A DNA stretch of 64,000 bases, taken from assembly GCA_033807775.1 (NCBI GenBank), contig CM066313.1, positions 62,232,484 through 62,296,483 on the forward strand, read 5' to 3'. This document shows positions 10,667-22,165 of this stretch, in pieces (positions within the stretch are counted from its first letter, which is position 1; the number at the start of each line of letters is the position of its first letter). A program made the translations under genes and the position numbers. The notes beneath the pieces are model-generated. The model was not told where the DNA came from. It did no database searches and was given only the letters and a program-made list of their open reading frames with translations. This DNA is from Saussurea involucrata. Its lineage: Eukaryota > Streptophyta > Magnoliopsida > Asterales > Asteraceae.

Positions 10667-13600
10667 ATGGCTGGAAGAACCCTGAGGAGTAGGTCGGCAC
10701 CTGCTGTGCCAAGGAATCAAGATGACGAGGTACTAGAGAACGGACCGGTGGAGCCGGCAAGGGCAACTGTTACCCGTGGAAGGGGAAGAGGTAGGGGTCA
10801 TGGAAGGGGTCGGGGAAGAACACCCCGTCGGGCCGCCACCCAAGTGGCCGGGGATGGAGGAAACCCGAACCCGAGAACGACTCGTACAACTAGAAGAACG
10901 AGGAGTGTGGAAGCCCCTGTTCATCGAGAAGACTCTCTTCAGGAGAGTTCAGCTTCGGCAAGGAGGGTAACACAGCCTAGGGGATGGGGTCGAGGCCGCG
11001 GATCTACTTTCGTCACTCGAGAGAACCTAGCTGCTGAACTAGGTAAAATTCAGGAGACTCTGCAAGCTCTCCTGACCAAACAGAACGAGTCAGCTTCGGG
11101 AAGCAGAGAAGCAAGTGAGAACCGAGAAAGCGTGGAGCTGTCTAGTCCACTAGTGACCGGTACTGGGAGTCACTTGAATTCAAACCCTCAAGTGATGAAT
11201 GAGTTAGCAGCTAAGGGATGCAATTTCAAGGCCTTTGCCTCATGCAAGCCCCCTACTTTCAAGGGCGAGTATAATCCTATCTTGGCATGGAAATGGATAA
11301 AGGAAATGGAACCGGTCTTCGATACATGCAAGTGTGCTGATGGGGATAGGGTAATGTTTGCTCTGTCCATGTTGAAATCTGATGCAGTTTATTGGTGGGA
11401 GGTCGAGACTGGGGGAAAGGGTTCGGCAGCGGCTAAGGGAATGATGTGGGAAGCGTTTGTAGACAGGTTCAAAGCTCAGTTCTGCCCGCTCGCGGAAGTA
11501 AAAAGATTGGAGGAAGAGTTCTTGGGGTTGGATCAGGGGGGTATGACAGTGCGAGAATATACTACAAAGTTCATCGAGAAATCTCGCTTCGCAGACCTTT
11601 ATGTGCCAACAGAAGAACGTCGAGTGGAACGTTTCATTCACGGATTGAAGGGCAGCATCCGAGAACTAGTTCTGACAAGGAACCCCACTACTTTTCAAAC
11701 GGCCATTAATGCGGTCGAGATGATCGAAAAGGAAAAGGATCGTTAGACGACTGAGAAGGGCGGTGATAAACGTAAATGGGATGGGCCGGGTAATGATTCC
11801 AGAAAGGGGAAAGTGTTCCGACCAGAAAACCGTGCTAGTAAGGGTCCAACCAGCAGACCATGTAGTAAGTGTAACAGGGTACATCGGGGAGAGTGCATGG
11901 CAGGTTCAAACTCATGCTACCGGTGTGGAGTGCCCGGTCATATGTCAAAGGATTGTCCCAAGGGGAAGACATGTCATCAGTGTGGGGTGATGGGTCACGT
12001 ATGGTACGACTGTCCACAGTTGAAGAGGGATGGGTCAGCTCAGTACGGGAGCCGCCAAGGGGGAAGAAGCAGTGATAAAGGGGCAGAACCGGCGCGCCCA
12101 AAGGGATGTGCGTTCCGCATTACCGTTGAAGAGGCGGAGGATGTACCGGATGGTGTTGCAGGTACGTTTCTGGTGAACTCTCTATGTGCTAAAGTGTTGT
12201 TTGATTCGGGAGCGAATCGCTCTTTTGTATCGCATGTGTTTATGAAATGCTTGGGGGTAAGGCCTAGACGCTTGGAGAGGGCACTAGAGGTGGAGACCGC
12301 CAATGATGGTCTGGTGTACGTTAAGGAGGTGGTAGAGGGTTGCGTTATAGAGATAGAAGGGAGGTTAGTGCCTATGAAATTATATCCCATGGAAATGGGA
12401 GAGTTCGATGTGGTGTTGGGTATGGACTGGTTGGCCGCGAATGATGCGAATATCGTTTGCAATAAAAAGCTGATCAAGGTTCGATTACCTGATGGAGATA
12501 CCGTAGTGATCTATGGGAATCGCCGTAATAGAACCACTAGTCTTATCTCCATGATTAGGGCTACTAAGTGTTTGAGAAAAGGGTGTCAAGGGTTTTTGGC
12601 GTACGTGTTGGACGCCAAGAAAGAGAAGCGTGGGATTAGCGATGTGCGAGTGGAAAATGAGTACCCGGAGGTATTTCCGGATGACTTGACAAGTCTACCC
12701 CTGGATCGTCAGATCAAGTTCAGAATTGATCTGATGTCGGGATCTGCACCGATTGCCCGCGCACCTTATAGATTGGCACCATCCGAAATGAAAGAAATGA
12801 TGACTCAGTTGCAAGAACTGTTAGACAAGGGATTCGTCCGACCAAGTACATCACCATGGGGAGCACCTGTGCTATTTGTGAAGAAGAAGGACGGTACCAT
12901 GCGGATGTGTATTGATTACCGAGAACTCAACAAGGTCACGATCAAGAACAAGTACCCGATACCTAGGATTGACGACCTGTTCGATCAGTTACAAGGAGCC
13001 AATTACTTTTCCAAGATAGACTTGAGGTCAGGTTATCATCAGCTCAAGGTACGGGAGGAGGACGTGCCGAAGACTGCCTTTAGAACCAGATATGGACACT
13101 ACGAATTTCTGGTGATGCCGTTTGGATTAACCAACGCCCCGGCAGCATTCATGGACTTAATGAATAGGGTATGCCAACCCTATTTGGATCAGTTCGTGAT
13201 AGTGTTCATAGATGACATCCTGATATTCTCAAGATCGGAAGGGGAGCACGAAAGCCACCTTCGTACAATTCTCGAGCTATTGAAGCAAGAGAGGTTGTAT
13301 GCGAAGTTTTCCAAGTGCGAGTTCTGGCTGAGGGAAGTGCAGTTCCTCGGGCACGTGGTGTCCGAGAAGGGGATCATGGTCGATCCGGCTAAGATTGAAG
13401 CCATCCGGGATTGGGAGCAACCTAAGAATCCGTCAGAAGTTCGAAGCTTCCTTGGGCTGGCGGGGTACTAACAGAAGTTCATCAAGGACTTTTCGCGTAT
13501 TTCCACGCCACTGACCTCTTTAACGAAGAAGAATGTCAAGTTCGTCTGGTTAGAGAAACAAGAAGAAGCATTTCAAAAATTAAAGGATATGCTGAGTAGC

Positions 13601-15466
13601 GCTCCAGTTTTGTCATTACCGGACGGTTCGGGTGATTTCGTGGTTTTCAGTGACGCATCGAAGCTCGGTTTGGGTTGCGTACTTATGCAGCGGGGGAAGG
13701 TGATCGCGTATGCCTCGCGGCAACTAAAGGATCACGAAGTTCGATACCCCACTCACGATTTAGAACTGGCGGCAGTGGTCTTCGCCCTGAAGATTTGGCG
13801 ACATTACCTATACGGGACGAAGTGCCAGATCTTCACGGACCACAAGAGTTTATGTCATCTCTTCGACCAAAAAGATTTGAATATGCGCCAAAGAAGGTGG
13901 ATTGAATTGTTGACTGACTACGACTGTAAGATCGAATATCATCCGGAAAAAGCAAACGTGGTGGTGGACGCTTTGAGCCGTAAAGAACGAAGTGAAGCCC
14001 CCAGGATTGTGGCTATGAGGGTCGAGGTCACCCTCAACCTGTTAGCTGAAATAAAGAAATGTCAGGCTGAGGCGCTCGAAACTGAAAATCTTAAGAAGGA
14101 GAGAATGGTGGGGCAAGCGTCCCTACTAGTGGAAGACAGTCGAGGGGTGAGGTGTCTGAATGGGAGAATCTGGGTTCCGAAACTCGGAGGGCTCCGAAAG
14201 CTGATTCTCGAAGAAGCTCACAAATCGAAGTACACGATTCACCTCGGAACTAACAAGATGTACGGAGACCTACGGCTAGACTACTGGTGGCCCGGATTGA
14301 AGAAAGACGTGGCTCACCTTGTAGAAACCTGTATGACGTGTTCGCGTGTAAAGATCGAACATCAAAGACCGTACGGGAAGCTCCAGTCGTTAGAGATACC
14401 GACATGGAAGTGGGATCATATCACGATGGATTTCGTGACCCATTTTCCTAGAACTCTGAAGGGTCATGACGCTATTTGGGTGATCGTGGATCGACTCACA
14501 AAGTCAGCCCACTTTTTGCCTATACGAGAGTCTTACTCGTTGGAGCAGCTAGCCAAGTTGTACGTTGATGAGATCGTAACCCTCCATGGCGTGCCTTCGT
14601 CGATAATTTCCGACCGAGATAGCAGGTTTACCTCTAGCGTTTGGAGAAGCTTCCAAAGAGAAATGGGTTCGCAGATCAAGTTGAGTACCGCTTATCATCC
14701 TCAGACCGACGGTCAGAGCGAGCGGACGATCCAAACGTTAGAAGACATGCTAAGAGCGTATGCTTTGGATTTCCAAGGCTCATGGGAAAAGCACCTACCG
14801 CTAATCGAGTTTGCTTATAATAATAGCTATCACTCGAGCATCAAGGCAGCGCCGTTTGAGGCACTTTACGGTAGAAAGTGTCGGACACCGTTGTGTTGAA
14901 ACGAAGTCGGAGAGAGACAGTTAGCAGGGCCGGAAATTGTACAACTGACTTCGGACAAGATAGTTCAAGTGCGAGAAAGACTGAAGGTCGCACGCGACCG
15001 ACAAAAGAGTTATGCAGATTAGAGAAGAAAGGATATAGAATTTCAGGTCGGAGATTCCGTGTTGTTAAAGGTCTCCCCGTGGAAAGGAGTTGTACGGTTT
15101 GGAAAACGTGGGAAATTAAGCCCGCGTTACATCGGACCATTTGAAATTACCGAACGAATTGGGGATGTGGCGTATAGACTGGATCTATCGGAAGAGTTGC
15201 AAGGCGTTCACAACGCGTTTCATGTGTCAAATCTGAGGAAATGTTTAGCCGACGTGACTAAAGTGGTGCCGTTAAACGACATTAAGGTGGATGAAAAGTT
15301 GAACTTCGTAGAAGAGCCCGAAGCGATCACGGATGTTAAAGTGAGGAAGTCACGGAACAAGGAGACTAAGCTGGTTAAAGTACAGTGGAGGCATCATAAA
15401 GGCCCGGAGGCTACTTGGGAGTTAGAATCGGAGATGAGGGCGAGGTACCCGCATCTTTTCCAATAA
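10667..15466 (+). pseudogene. G1 gag-pol polyprotein with chromodomain, four in-frame stops
   Basis: One continuous frame of about 1,600 codons with no frameshift, broken by stops at 11744 (TAG), 13469 (TAA), 14897 (TGA) and 15020 (TAG). Domains in order: an RGRGRGRG-rich basic N-terminus; gag core (PPTFKGEYNPILAWKWIKEM); zinc knuckles CYRCGVPGHMSKDC and CHQCGVMGHVWYDC near 11915-12015; protease with intact DSGA at about 12203; RT from about 12660, with FIDDIL at about 13208; RNase H (VFSDASKLGLGCVL) from about 13640; integrase HHCC finger (CMTC near 14335), then core Asp, Asp and Glu in MDFVTHFP, ISDRDSRF and DGQSERT; and a C-terminal chromodomain (VQWRHHKG). All catalytic residues I checked are present, so only the stops disable it. 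I chose the Met at 10667 because MAGRTLRSRS looks like a start; 10643 is possible. Confidence 0.95.
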
Positions 15467-15491
15467 GGAATTCCGGGGACGGAATTCTTTT

Positions 15492-15504
15492 AAGGGGGGA
15501 GTGT
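15492..15504 (+). other. G1 polypurine tract
   Basis: AAGGGGGGA just before the 3' LTR, as expected for plus-strand priming. Confidence 0.85.
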
Positions 15505-17255
15505 TGTAACAACCCAAATTTAGTAGGCTGGAAAGTTTAGTGTCCAGAATTAAAAGAATGGAAGTTTGGGCTTAGGGGCTATAGTGTAAATTGTGAAACA
15601 TATTTAAATGAGCCAAATCCCTAGGTGGTCTTGGTGATTCAGTATTATTGTGTTGTGGCGGCTGAGGAGAAGAGCAGAAAGAGGGAGAAATCGGTTTGGC
15701 ATCAGGATCGGGAGAAGACTCTTTTGGTAAGTAAAACCTCAAATCATTGTTATCTTCTTGTGCATTAATAGCTAGAAAATAGTTAGTTCCTGGATGGGTT
15801 TTCATGTTTAAGCTGGGATATTGTTTAACATCACTGTGGAGAGTTTTAGTTCACGAATGGGATTGTAATCTAATGAAACCAATGGACTAGAAATTTATGT
15901 TGTGTAAGGAGTTGTAATAGAGCAAATTGGGTAAGAATGTTGTGTTAAATTCTCAATTTACTGGACTCTGTAGGAAGAAATCGAGTAATGAAGCGTATAA
16001 GGTTCGTCCCTGTTCGCTAGACCGGGAGTCGGGGCACCGGGACTTCGGGTACCGGGAGTCGGGTACCGGGAGTCGGGGTACAGGGACTTCGGGTACCGGG
16101 AGTCGGGTACCGGGAGTCGGGGTACCGGGACTTCGGGGTACCGGGACTTCGGGGTACCGGGAGTTCGGGGCACCGGGAGTCGAAACATGCTGGGATCGTC
16201 GGTTTGGGCTTCGTTAGTCAGGCCCGTAGTGTCTAGCTATTGGGCCGATGTGTTTAGAGTTTAGCTTAAGTCTCGTGGGCTTAGTAAAGGATAAAAGAAA
16301 TCCAATATGTAAAAGATGGACCTGAATGAGCTATTGGAGACCGAATTAAGAGGAGGACTTAGGATCAGAATTAGAGATGTGCCTAATTGATCTATAATTA
16401 TGCTTTAGGTGAACGGACGAAACGAGATCCAAGGTTAGAAAGGAAATTGCTATCAGGTGAGTTCCCTAAACCCCTTTTTATGATGCAAAGTGTTAAATGT
16501 TTTTCTTTAACTGATTGTGGTTTACCGAGCATGAAAAGTTATGAATTGACTTGCATGATTTCCATGAATACACGGATTTTGAATGAAAGAGATGTTTAGC
16601 ATGACAAGGTAAAAGGCATGATTTATGAGCAACTTATTTTACATGTTTGCATGAACGTAAGTGTACACTATGTGGAGTCGGTCTGCACTGTGGGATCAGA
16701 GAGAGGTTCTCGGGGTCTTAGGACTCTTGGTTATGTTTTATAGACCGGTGGGTTGGAATCCGTTTCCTTCCTATTCGGTAGAGGGGAGTCCGTGGGGATT
16801 CCAAAGCGGCGAGAAGGGAGTCTGCTGGGACCCTGATCGCAATATGTTGATGTGATCCACTACACAGTGCAGTACCATGTTTGATGATATTTATGGTCGT
16901 TGCTAAATGTTTTCCAAATATTTTATATGCTATTTTCGGAGGGAATTCACTAGACCTTCTGGTCTAACCCTCGCTTTCAAAACTAAACCATTTTCAGGTA
17001 AGCGTGTAGCGAGTTCTTCTAGGTAGAACTAGAGACGGCATGGAGGTGATGGAGCTCGTGAGGCTTCCAGTTTTGGATCTTGATATGTTTAGTTAGTGCT
17101 CGGCTGTGGCTTAGAGAGACTTCTGTTGTTTATGTTTAATGTTAATGTTAAAGTTTTGTTAAGTTTGTTTTAGCGTTGATGTAAGTACGAGTACATTTAT
17201 GTCGTTTGAATGGTTAATCTCATGTTTTGACTTACATGGAAAGTGGGACGTTACA
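15505..17255 (+). repeat. 3' LTR of G1
   Basis: A complete 1751-bp LTR, TGTAACAACCC to GGACGTTACA, with minisatellite at 16019-16190 and the conserved hairpin near 16945-16970. It shows the uninterrupted sequence at the point where G2 split the 5' LTR. The CTTAG duplication follows at 17256-17260. Confidence 0.95.
16019..16190 (+). repeat. GC-rich minisatellite in G1 3' LTR
   Basis: About eleven units of GGTACCGGGAGTCGG/GGTACCGGGACTTCGG type, in a different order from the 5' copy. Confidence 0.88.
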
Positions 17256-17260
17256 CTTAG

Positions 17261-17893
17261 AATGTCTAATTCTTTCTCCAAATCGGATATTTTCAAAGAA
17301 AGTTCTCCATTCTTTTTAGAAAAAGATTTGCGCTCAGTTTCAAACTTTTCTCTTTCTAAAATCAAAACTTTTTCAAAGTCGGAGATTTGTGTTGAAAGTT
17401 TTAGACATCTAAGCTCAAGACTCTTCTTCTCATCAAGAGGTTTGTTTGAAGAATCAGATTGCTTTATAAGCATTTGCCTTTCCTTTGCAAAATTTTCTTT
17501 CTCCTTATAAAAAACCTTTTCAAGAGTAGTTAGTTTACTTTTAAACTCAAGGTTTTAACAGTTCAGGAGTTTACCTTTCTCTTCTTCTTTCGCCAGCTTC
17601 TCAGAACTATTTCAGATTTGAGATTTTAGTTCTTTCACTTCCTTGATGTATTTGCTGATCAAATCATCTTTCTGCTTGATATTCTTTTCATTTAGTCTTG
17701 TTTGCTCCTTTTCAGTCTTCTCCTTCTCATCAGGCTCCTTGTGCTCATCTACCTTCTTCTTGCCTTCGTTTTTACCCGGATAATCATGGCAATGCTGCTG
17801 GTAGGATCTGGAGAGCTGAGCCAGTGCTTTCTTAAAGGCTATGTATTCAGAATCAGATTTCTAACAAGCTACTTCATACTGAGATGAATAAGA
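17261..17893 (-). pseudogene. Copia gag fragment, N-terminal part
   Basis: A minus-strand reading frame from about MSYSSQYEV at 17893. It gives a highly charged coiled-coil protein (KEKTEKEQTRLNEKNIKQKD, then EKKSLELRCLKLSTQI), broken by at least three stops (near 17862, 17610 and 17556). It runs into the CTTAG site and continues at 1-500. The role would be a capsid-type gag of a Ty1/copia element, inferred from position after the PBS and leader rather than from a clear family motif. Confidence 0.55.
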
Positions 17894-19602
17894 CATTTGT
17901 TACCTGAAAAATAATGATCGTTAATCGGTGTTGTTTTGAAGAATCAAAAATTAAATCTGAAAAACAAATCTAAAAAAATTAAATTCGTTTCCAAAATTAA
18001 GATCTGATTATTATCGAATTCGAACGAACGAAATCACTCTTCGAGAGTGAAATCTGCAAGATAAACAAACCAAGTTAGATCAAGAACGACGAAAATATAT
18101 CACAAAAATAATAATAGTCGCTAATAATTGCAAATCGTCGCAAATAATCTCAAGCATCAAGAAAAATTGCAAATCGATCGTTAAGAAAAAAAATTGCAAC
18201 TTTCGTTAAAAATTCTCAATCACGAGACGTGCGGTAACTCGGGTACCGTCGAGAAATTACCAATCAAAAACTTACTAAACACAACTTACCGGACAGGGTT
18301 TCCGGCAAAGGCAGTTACCGGATGAGTGAGTTTTCGCACAAGACAAAACTTACCGGGTGAAAATGGTTTACCGGAAGGATGGAGTTTCCGGACGCAAACT
18401 TACTGGATGAAAATTGAAGTGAACTTACCGGGTGATGAAGAACTTACGGGATGATGTGATGCTTACCGGGTGAAGGACGACTTACCGGACGAATGAGAAA
18501 TCCGAATGAGTATTTTTCCGGATGGAACTCGATTTCCCGGATAGATGCCTTTCCAAATGAAAATAAGTTCTCGGGTAAAAATGAATTGACTTGTCCGGAT
18601 AAAATTGATTTACCGGGTAGTTTGTTATCCGGACAAAAGGGAAATTCAGATGGAAAAGGAAGTTTCCAGATAAAATTATGGATGAGAAAAAGTTTCGGTC
18701 AAAGTTGGAAAAAATACTTACCGGACAGCTTGGTGAGTTAGCCGCAATGTTTGACTAGAGTAATTTAAATTGGTTCATGGTATATTGGTATGGATGAGGT
18801 GGCCACGTGGATGCAAACAAATGGGTAATTCACAGTTTATGTAACTCACGTGGACAAAAAGATTGAGTTATCCGGTAACTTAGAAAAGCATTTATCCGGT
18901 AACCTTCCAAAAAGTGTCCGGTAACTCTTCCAAATAAAAGTATCCGGAAAGTTTTAAAAATTTACCCGGTAACTTAAAAATTTAGGAAACTTACCCGGTA
19001 ACTTGAGATAATGTCCGGACACTGCGGCTGGTTGAAAAAAAATCGGATCAGTTTTCAATAGGGTTGCTTGATTTCACTCCTGTAGAGTTAGATTTTGACC
19101 AAAAACACAAAAACAAACAAACCCAAATCGATTTCTAAGCAAAATATATCTTATTTTTCAATAATCACCACAAAAATTTAAGAACACCAAAAACCTCAAG
19201 AATTGATTTTTAAACTTGAAATTAGATACCTTTGAGAGTTGATGAAGAAGCAGATAAACAGCAGATTAAACACGATGAAACAATCGAGATTTAACAAACG
19301 AATTATTAAATCAACGAAAAACTTTGCAAACCCGATTGAAGAACGATTTTCTTCAATAAAAATACTTCACTATTACGAAAATATTCTGGGTGCTATCTGG
19401 ACCTCAAACGATCAATCCAACCGTTCAGAATGTAAAACGGAATGTCGTGAAGCTACTGTTCAAAAATCGTGCCGATCCGACGGTTCATTCTCCGGGAATA
19501 AGCGAAACGGCCTGCTGCGTTTTCCAGAAAAATTGAATACGAAAATTCTTTGTTTTCGTGCTTTCGTTCGATTTATTTCGTATCTTCAAATCACCGATTC
19601 TG
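17894..19602 (-). other. Copia leader with dispersed CCGGTAA repeats
   Basis: An unusually long (about 1.7-kb) region between PBS and gag of the minus-strand copia. From 18230 to 19020 it carries more than twenty dispersed copies of TTACCGG/CCGGTAA or close variants (for example ACTTACCGGGTGA, TTTCCGGA, CCGGTAACTT). The only ORFs (18493-18741, 19239-19640) show no family features. The repeats could be an expanded minisatellite; function unknown. Confidence 0.6.
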
Positions 19603-19614
19603 CTCTGATACCAA
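19603..19614 (-). other. Copia primer-binding site
   Basis: The plus strand GCTCTGATACCA is the complement of TGGTATCAGAGC, two bases inside the adjacent LTR. Confidence 0.88.
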
Positions 19615-19615
19615 T

Positions 19616-19989
19616 TGAGAGTTCCAGTTTGATCAGGTAACAACGATTCAATGGGAAATAACAAGAAAAATTGATGATTTCAACTTGTCATCCCTCTCAT
19701 ATTCAAGATTCAAGATAGTTACAAAGGTTTGAATGAAAATCTTAACTATCTCTCTCTAAACAATTAAGCTCTAATGAATTTATGAATTGCTAATGAAAAC
19801 TCTAACCTAATTCTAAGGTTAAGGAAAGCTTATATACTTAGGCCTTAAACAACAAGGCCTAAGCCCATTAAGCAACTCTAAGCCCAATTTAACATAATAA
19901 AGGCTTTTACAATTATTAATAAATCTAATTAAGCACTATATAATTATTTATATATCTTTCTAATATGTAGGACATTTATGGTCCTAACA
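19616..19989 (-). repeat. 5' LTR of the outer minus-strand copia
   Basis: A 374-bp LTR beginning TGAGAGTTCC and ending GGTCCTAACA on the plus strand (TGTTAGGACC...GGAACTCTCA on its own strand), next to the PBS. The partner LTR lies left of the window, so the target duplication cannot be tested. Confidence 0.75.
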
Positions 19990-20228
19990 TTACTGTTCAC
20001 GTAAAAGACAAATCAAAAACACAATTTGATGCTTGAAATCAATTCTGAATGTTTGAGAATGATTCAGAACACAATAGAAACAAGCTAATGATCAGAAATC
20101 AATCCAAAACACTAACAATCTCCAAATCTTTTGAAAATTTTCAATAAAATCTCAAAAACTCAAAAACTTTTCAATTTCTCAAATATTGATAAAAATGATT
20201 AAATGATGCACAAATTCTTCTCTGCTAG

Positions 20229-20470
20229 GCTCTGATACCAATTGAGAGTTTTCAAGTAACAATGATTAACACAATAAGCTTCAATAAATTGAGAGAATTG
20301 ATAAGATATGAATGAAGAACAACAATTCTCTCTCAAGAGGTCATCTCTCTATTTCACACACACTCAATACGTATGCTAACCACAATGACCTCACCTCACC
20401 ACAAACCCTTACATTGACTTTGATTTTTGTTAACTAATTATAATAACCTAAATCTTGAATACATTTGTAG
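20229..20470 (-). mobile_element. PBS and partial LTR of another minus-strand copia
   Basis: A second GCTCTGATACCA (20229-20240) is followed by TGAGAGTTTTC at 20243, the same arrangement as at 19603-19616. The region 19990-20228 would be its leader, into which the neighbouring copia inserted. I cannot place the far end of its LTR; 20470 is only approximate. Confidence 0.55.
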
Positions 20471-21538
20471 GTTCTTTGAAGCCATGGTGTGTGTTTGGAT
20501 TTTGCCCACCTTTTGAATTGAAATGGGTTATGTTCACCCTTTTTTGGGCATAAGTTGTATACATATGGATATTTGTATTTTATTGGTTTATATTGACTTT
20601 TATTGATTAATCAAATGATTCATCGAGTTCGTGGTTTGATGTTGACTCATATGAGTTTTGGGACATTTGTCTGTTTTAATTTGTTCAATGTTGAGCTTTG
20701 GATGTGATATGCAGTTATGTCAAATTTATTTTAAAATTACATATTTTGAGTGCGTTGGTCATTCAATTAGAGTAATGTATTTTAGACTATAATGCAATGG
20801 ATCCATAGGCGTAAGAGTCGGTTTTTGGTTCAAAATGAGATACTTATTCATGTATTGTAGCTAGAAATAGGCATTGAGTCATCGGGGGCATTCTCGTGCG
20901 GACTCATGGAGTCGAACATTGTCCATTGACCGTATGATGTAATTTCTAGTAGAAGAGCATATTTTGGATCATCGGGAGCCCCATGCAAGCTATAAATCGT
21001 AGGTGGTTGAATTTGATGACCATTTATCCATAGTTCGGCTCAATAACATAGATGTGTGACTTACTTTTGTATTATGTCATATTCAATGGAATGAGGTCTC
21101 CCTCATCACCAAAAGGTGTGAATGTGATTTGGATATTATATTTTATCCATGTTTTGGCGTGTTATTTTCGGGTATGGATATACCCATGATTTGATGTTTG
21201 GATGTTGTATATTATTCGTAATTTTCTGTTATGGATACTTGACTTTTTTCATGCTTTCGATATTTGAATACAAAACTTTATTCATGTTTTGCATACATGT
21301 GTATTGGGTCTTGGTTTCATAGTAAAATCGGTGATTGGGATATTGAGTTTTCATCATGAAAATTGTGCGTTTTTGGAAAGTTGTTGCTTTTACAATAAAT
21401 ATGTTTCATTTGGAAAAAAAGTGTGGTTTAAATAGCCCTATTTCAGTTTTACCATTTTATATTAAAGTTGAAAATTGCTTGAACTCACTACCGTTTTATA
21501 CCAATTACTCACTATATTCCAGATTTTGGGGTGTTACA
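20471..21538 (+). repeat. Degenerate gypsy LTR-like segment
   Basis: Ends TTTTGGGGTGTTACA at 21538 in the style of gypsy LTR 3' ends. It contains ATGGATCCATAGGC at about 20789-20803, a motif also present on the minus strand of the LTR-like block near 60840-60855, and GAACTCACTA near its end as in the other gypsy LTRs here. No 5' end, PBS or coding region can be found. Probably a truncated or solo LTR. Confidence 0.45.
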
Positions 21539-21928
21539 CGAACTATCAAGGGGAAGTCAACCGAGTGAAAACCGATACCAAAACAACATTTTCAGCATAG
21601 GCCACATCAAAGGCAAGTTTTGATGTCGCCTTCCAAGGCCACAACTAGCGCGATGGTACACGAGTTCCAAATTCACATATCTTTATATATTGAGATTGTA
21701 AAAGCTTGTATGTGACTTCAGTGTCACCTACAAAGGTGCGTATACTTTTCTTATAAAACTATAAGTGTTTGGACGAGCTTGCATGCACATCAACTAATAC
21801 CGGAGAATCTTTTTTATGTTAACATTCATAAAAACATTGAATGGCTCTAAGGAGATTCAAACTGGTGAATCAATATTGTGGAGCAAAGCCAACAGTTGAC
21901 CAACTGAGTGACCACTCAGGGTCAGAGT
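21539..21928. other. No gene recognised
   Basis: AT-rich spacer between the LTR-like segment and MULE-1. I see no ORF, RNA gene or element end in it. Confidence 0.6.
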
Positions 21929-22165
21929 TTTTTTGCAAAAATAGGGGTGTTTCATAAAAGCTTGGTAGAAATAGGGGTGTTTTAAAACTCTTTGTAGAAA
22001 TAGGGGTGTTTTGAGGGGGACCCACTTTTTTTAATTTCTGATTTTATATATTTTCATTTTAAACCTTATATATTTACAGATTTAATCCTCTCACTTACAT
22101 CTTACTTTTTATTTGTCTCTACTATTTAAAAAAATTTATTTTTAACCCTTATTATATATTATATA
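21929..22165 (+). repeat. MULE-1 left TIR, outer part
   Basis: Matches the complement of about 41940-42152 (GGACCCAC, TTTTATATATTTTCATTTTAAA, TTTTTATTTGTCTCTA). It is interrupted at the 9-bp site TATTATATA by MULE-n and continues at 25654-25774. Confidence 0.85.

Larger units (their letters stand above)
506..17255 (+). mobile_element. Ty3/gypsy chromovirus, Tekay/Del type, plus strand (element G1)
   Basis: A complete LTR retrotransposon bounded by TGTAAC...GTTACA LTRs, with a 5-bp target duplication CTTAG at 501-505 and 17256-17260. The order is 5' LTR (506-1141 continued at 9283-10373), PBS, gag-PR-RT-RH-IN-chromodomain polyprotein (10667-15466), PPT and 3' LTR (15505-17255). Element G2 lies in the 5' LTR. 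Without G2 the element is about 8.6 kb. I counted about 20 substitutions between the LTRs apart from the minisatellite, so it is older than G2. It sits in the gag of a minus-strand copia element. The chromodomain after integrase and the LTR length fit Tekay/Del best. Confidence 0.95.
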
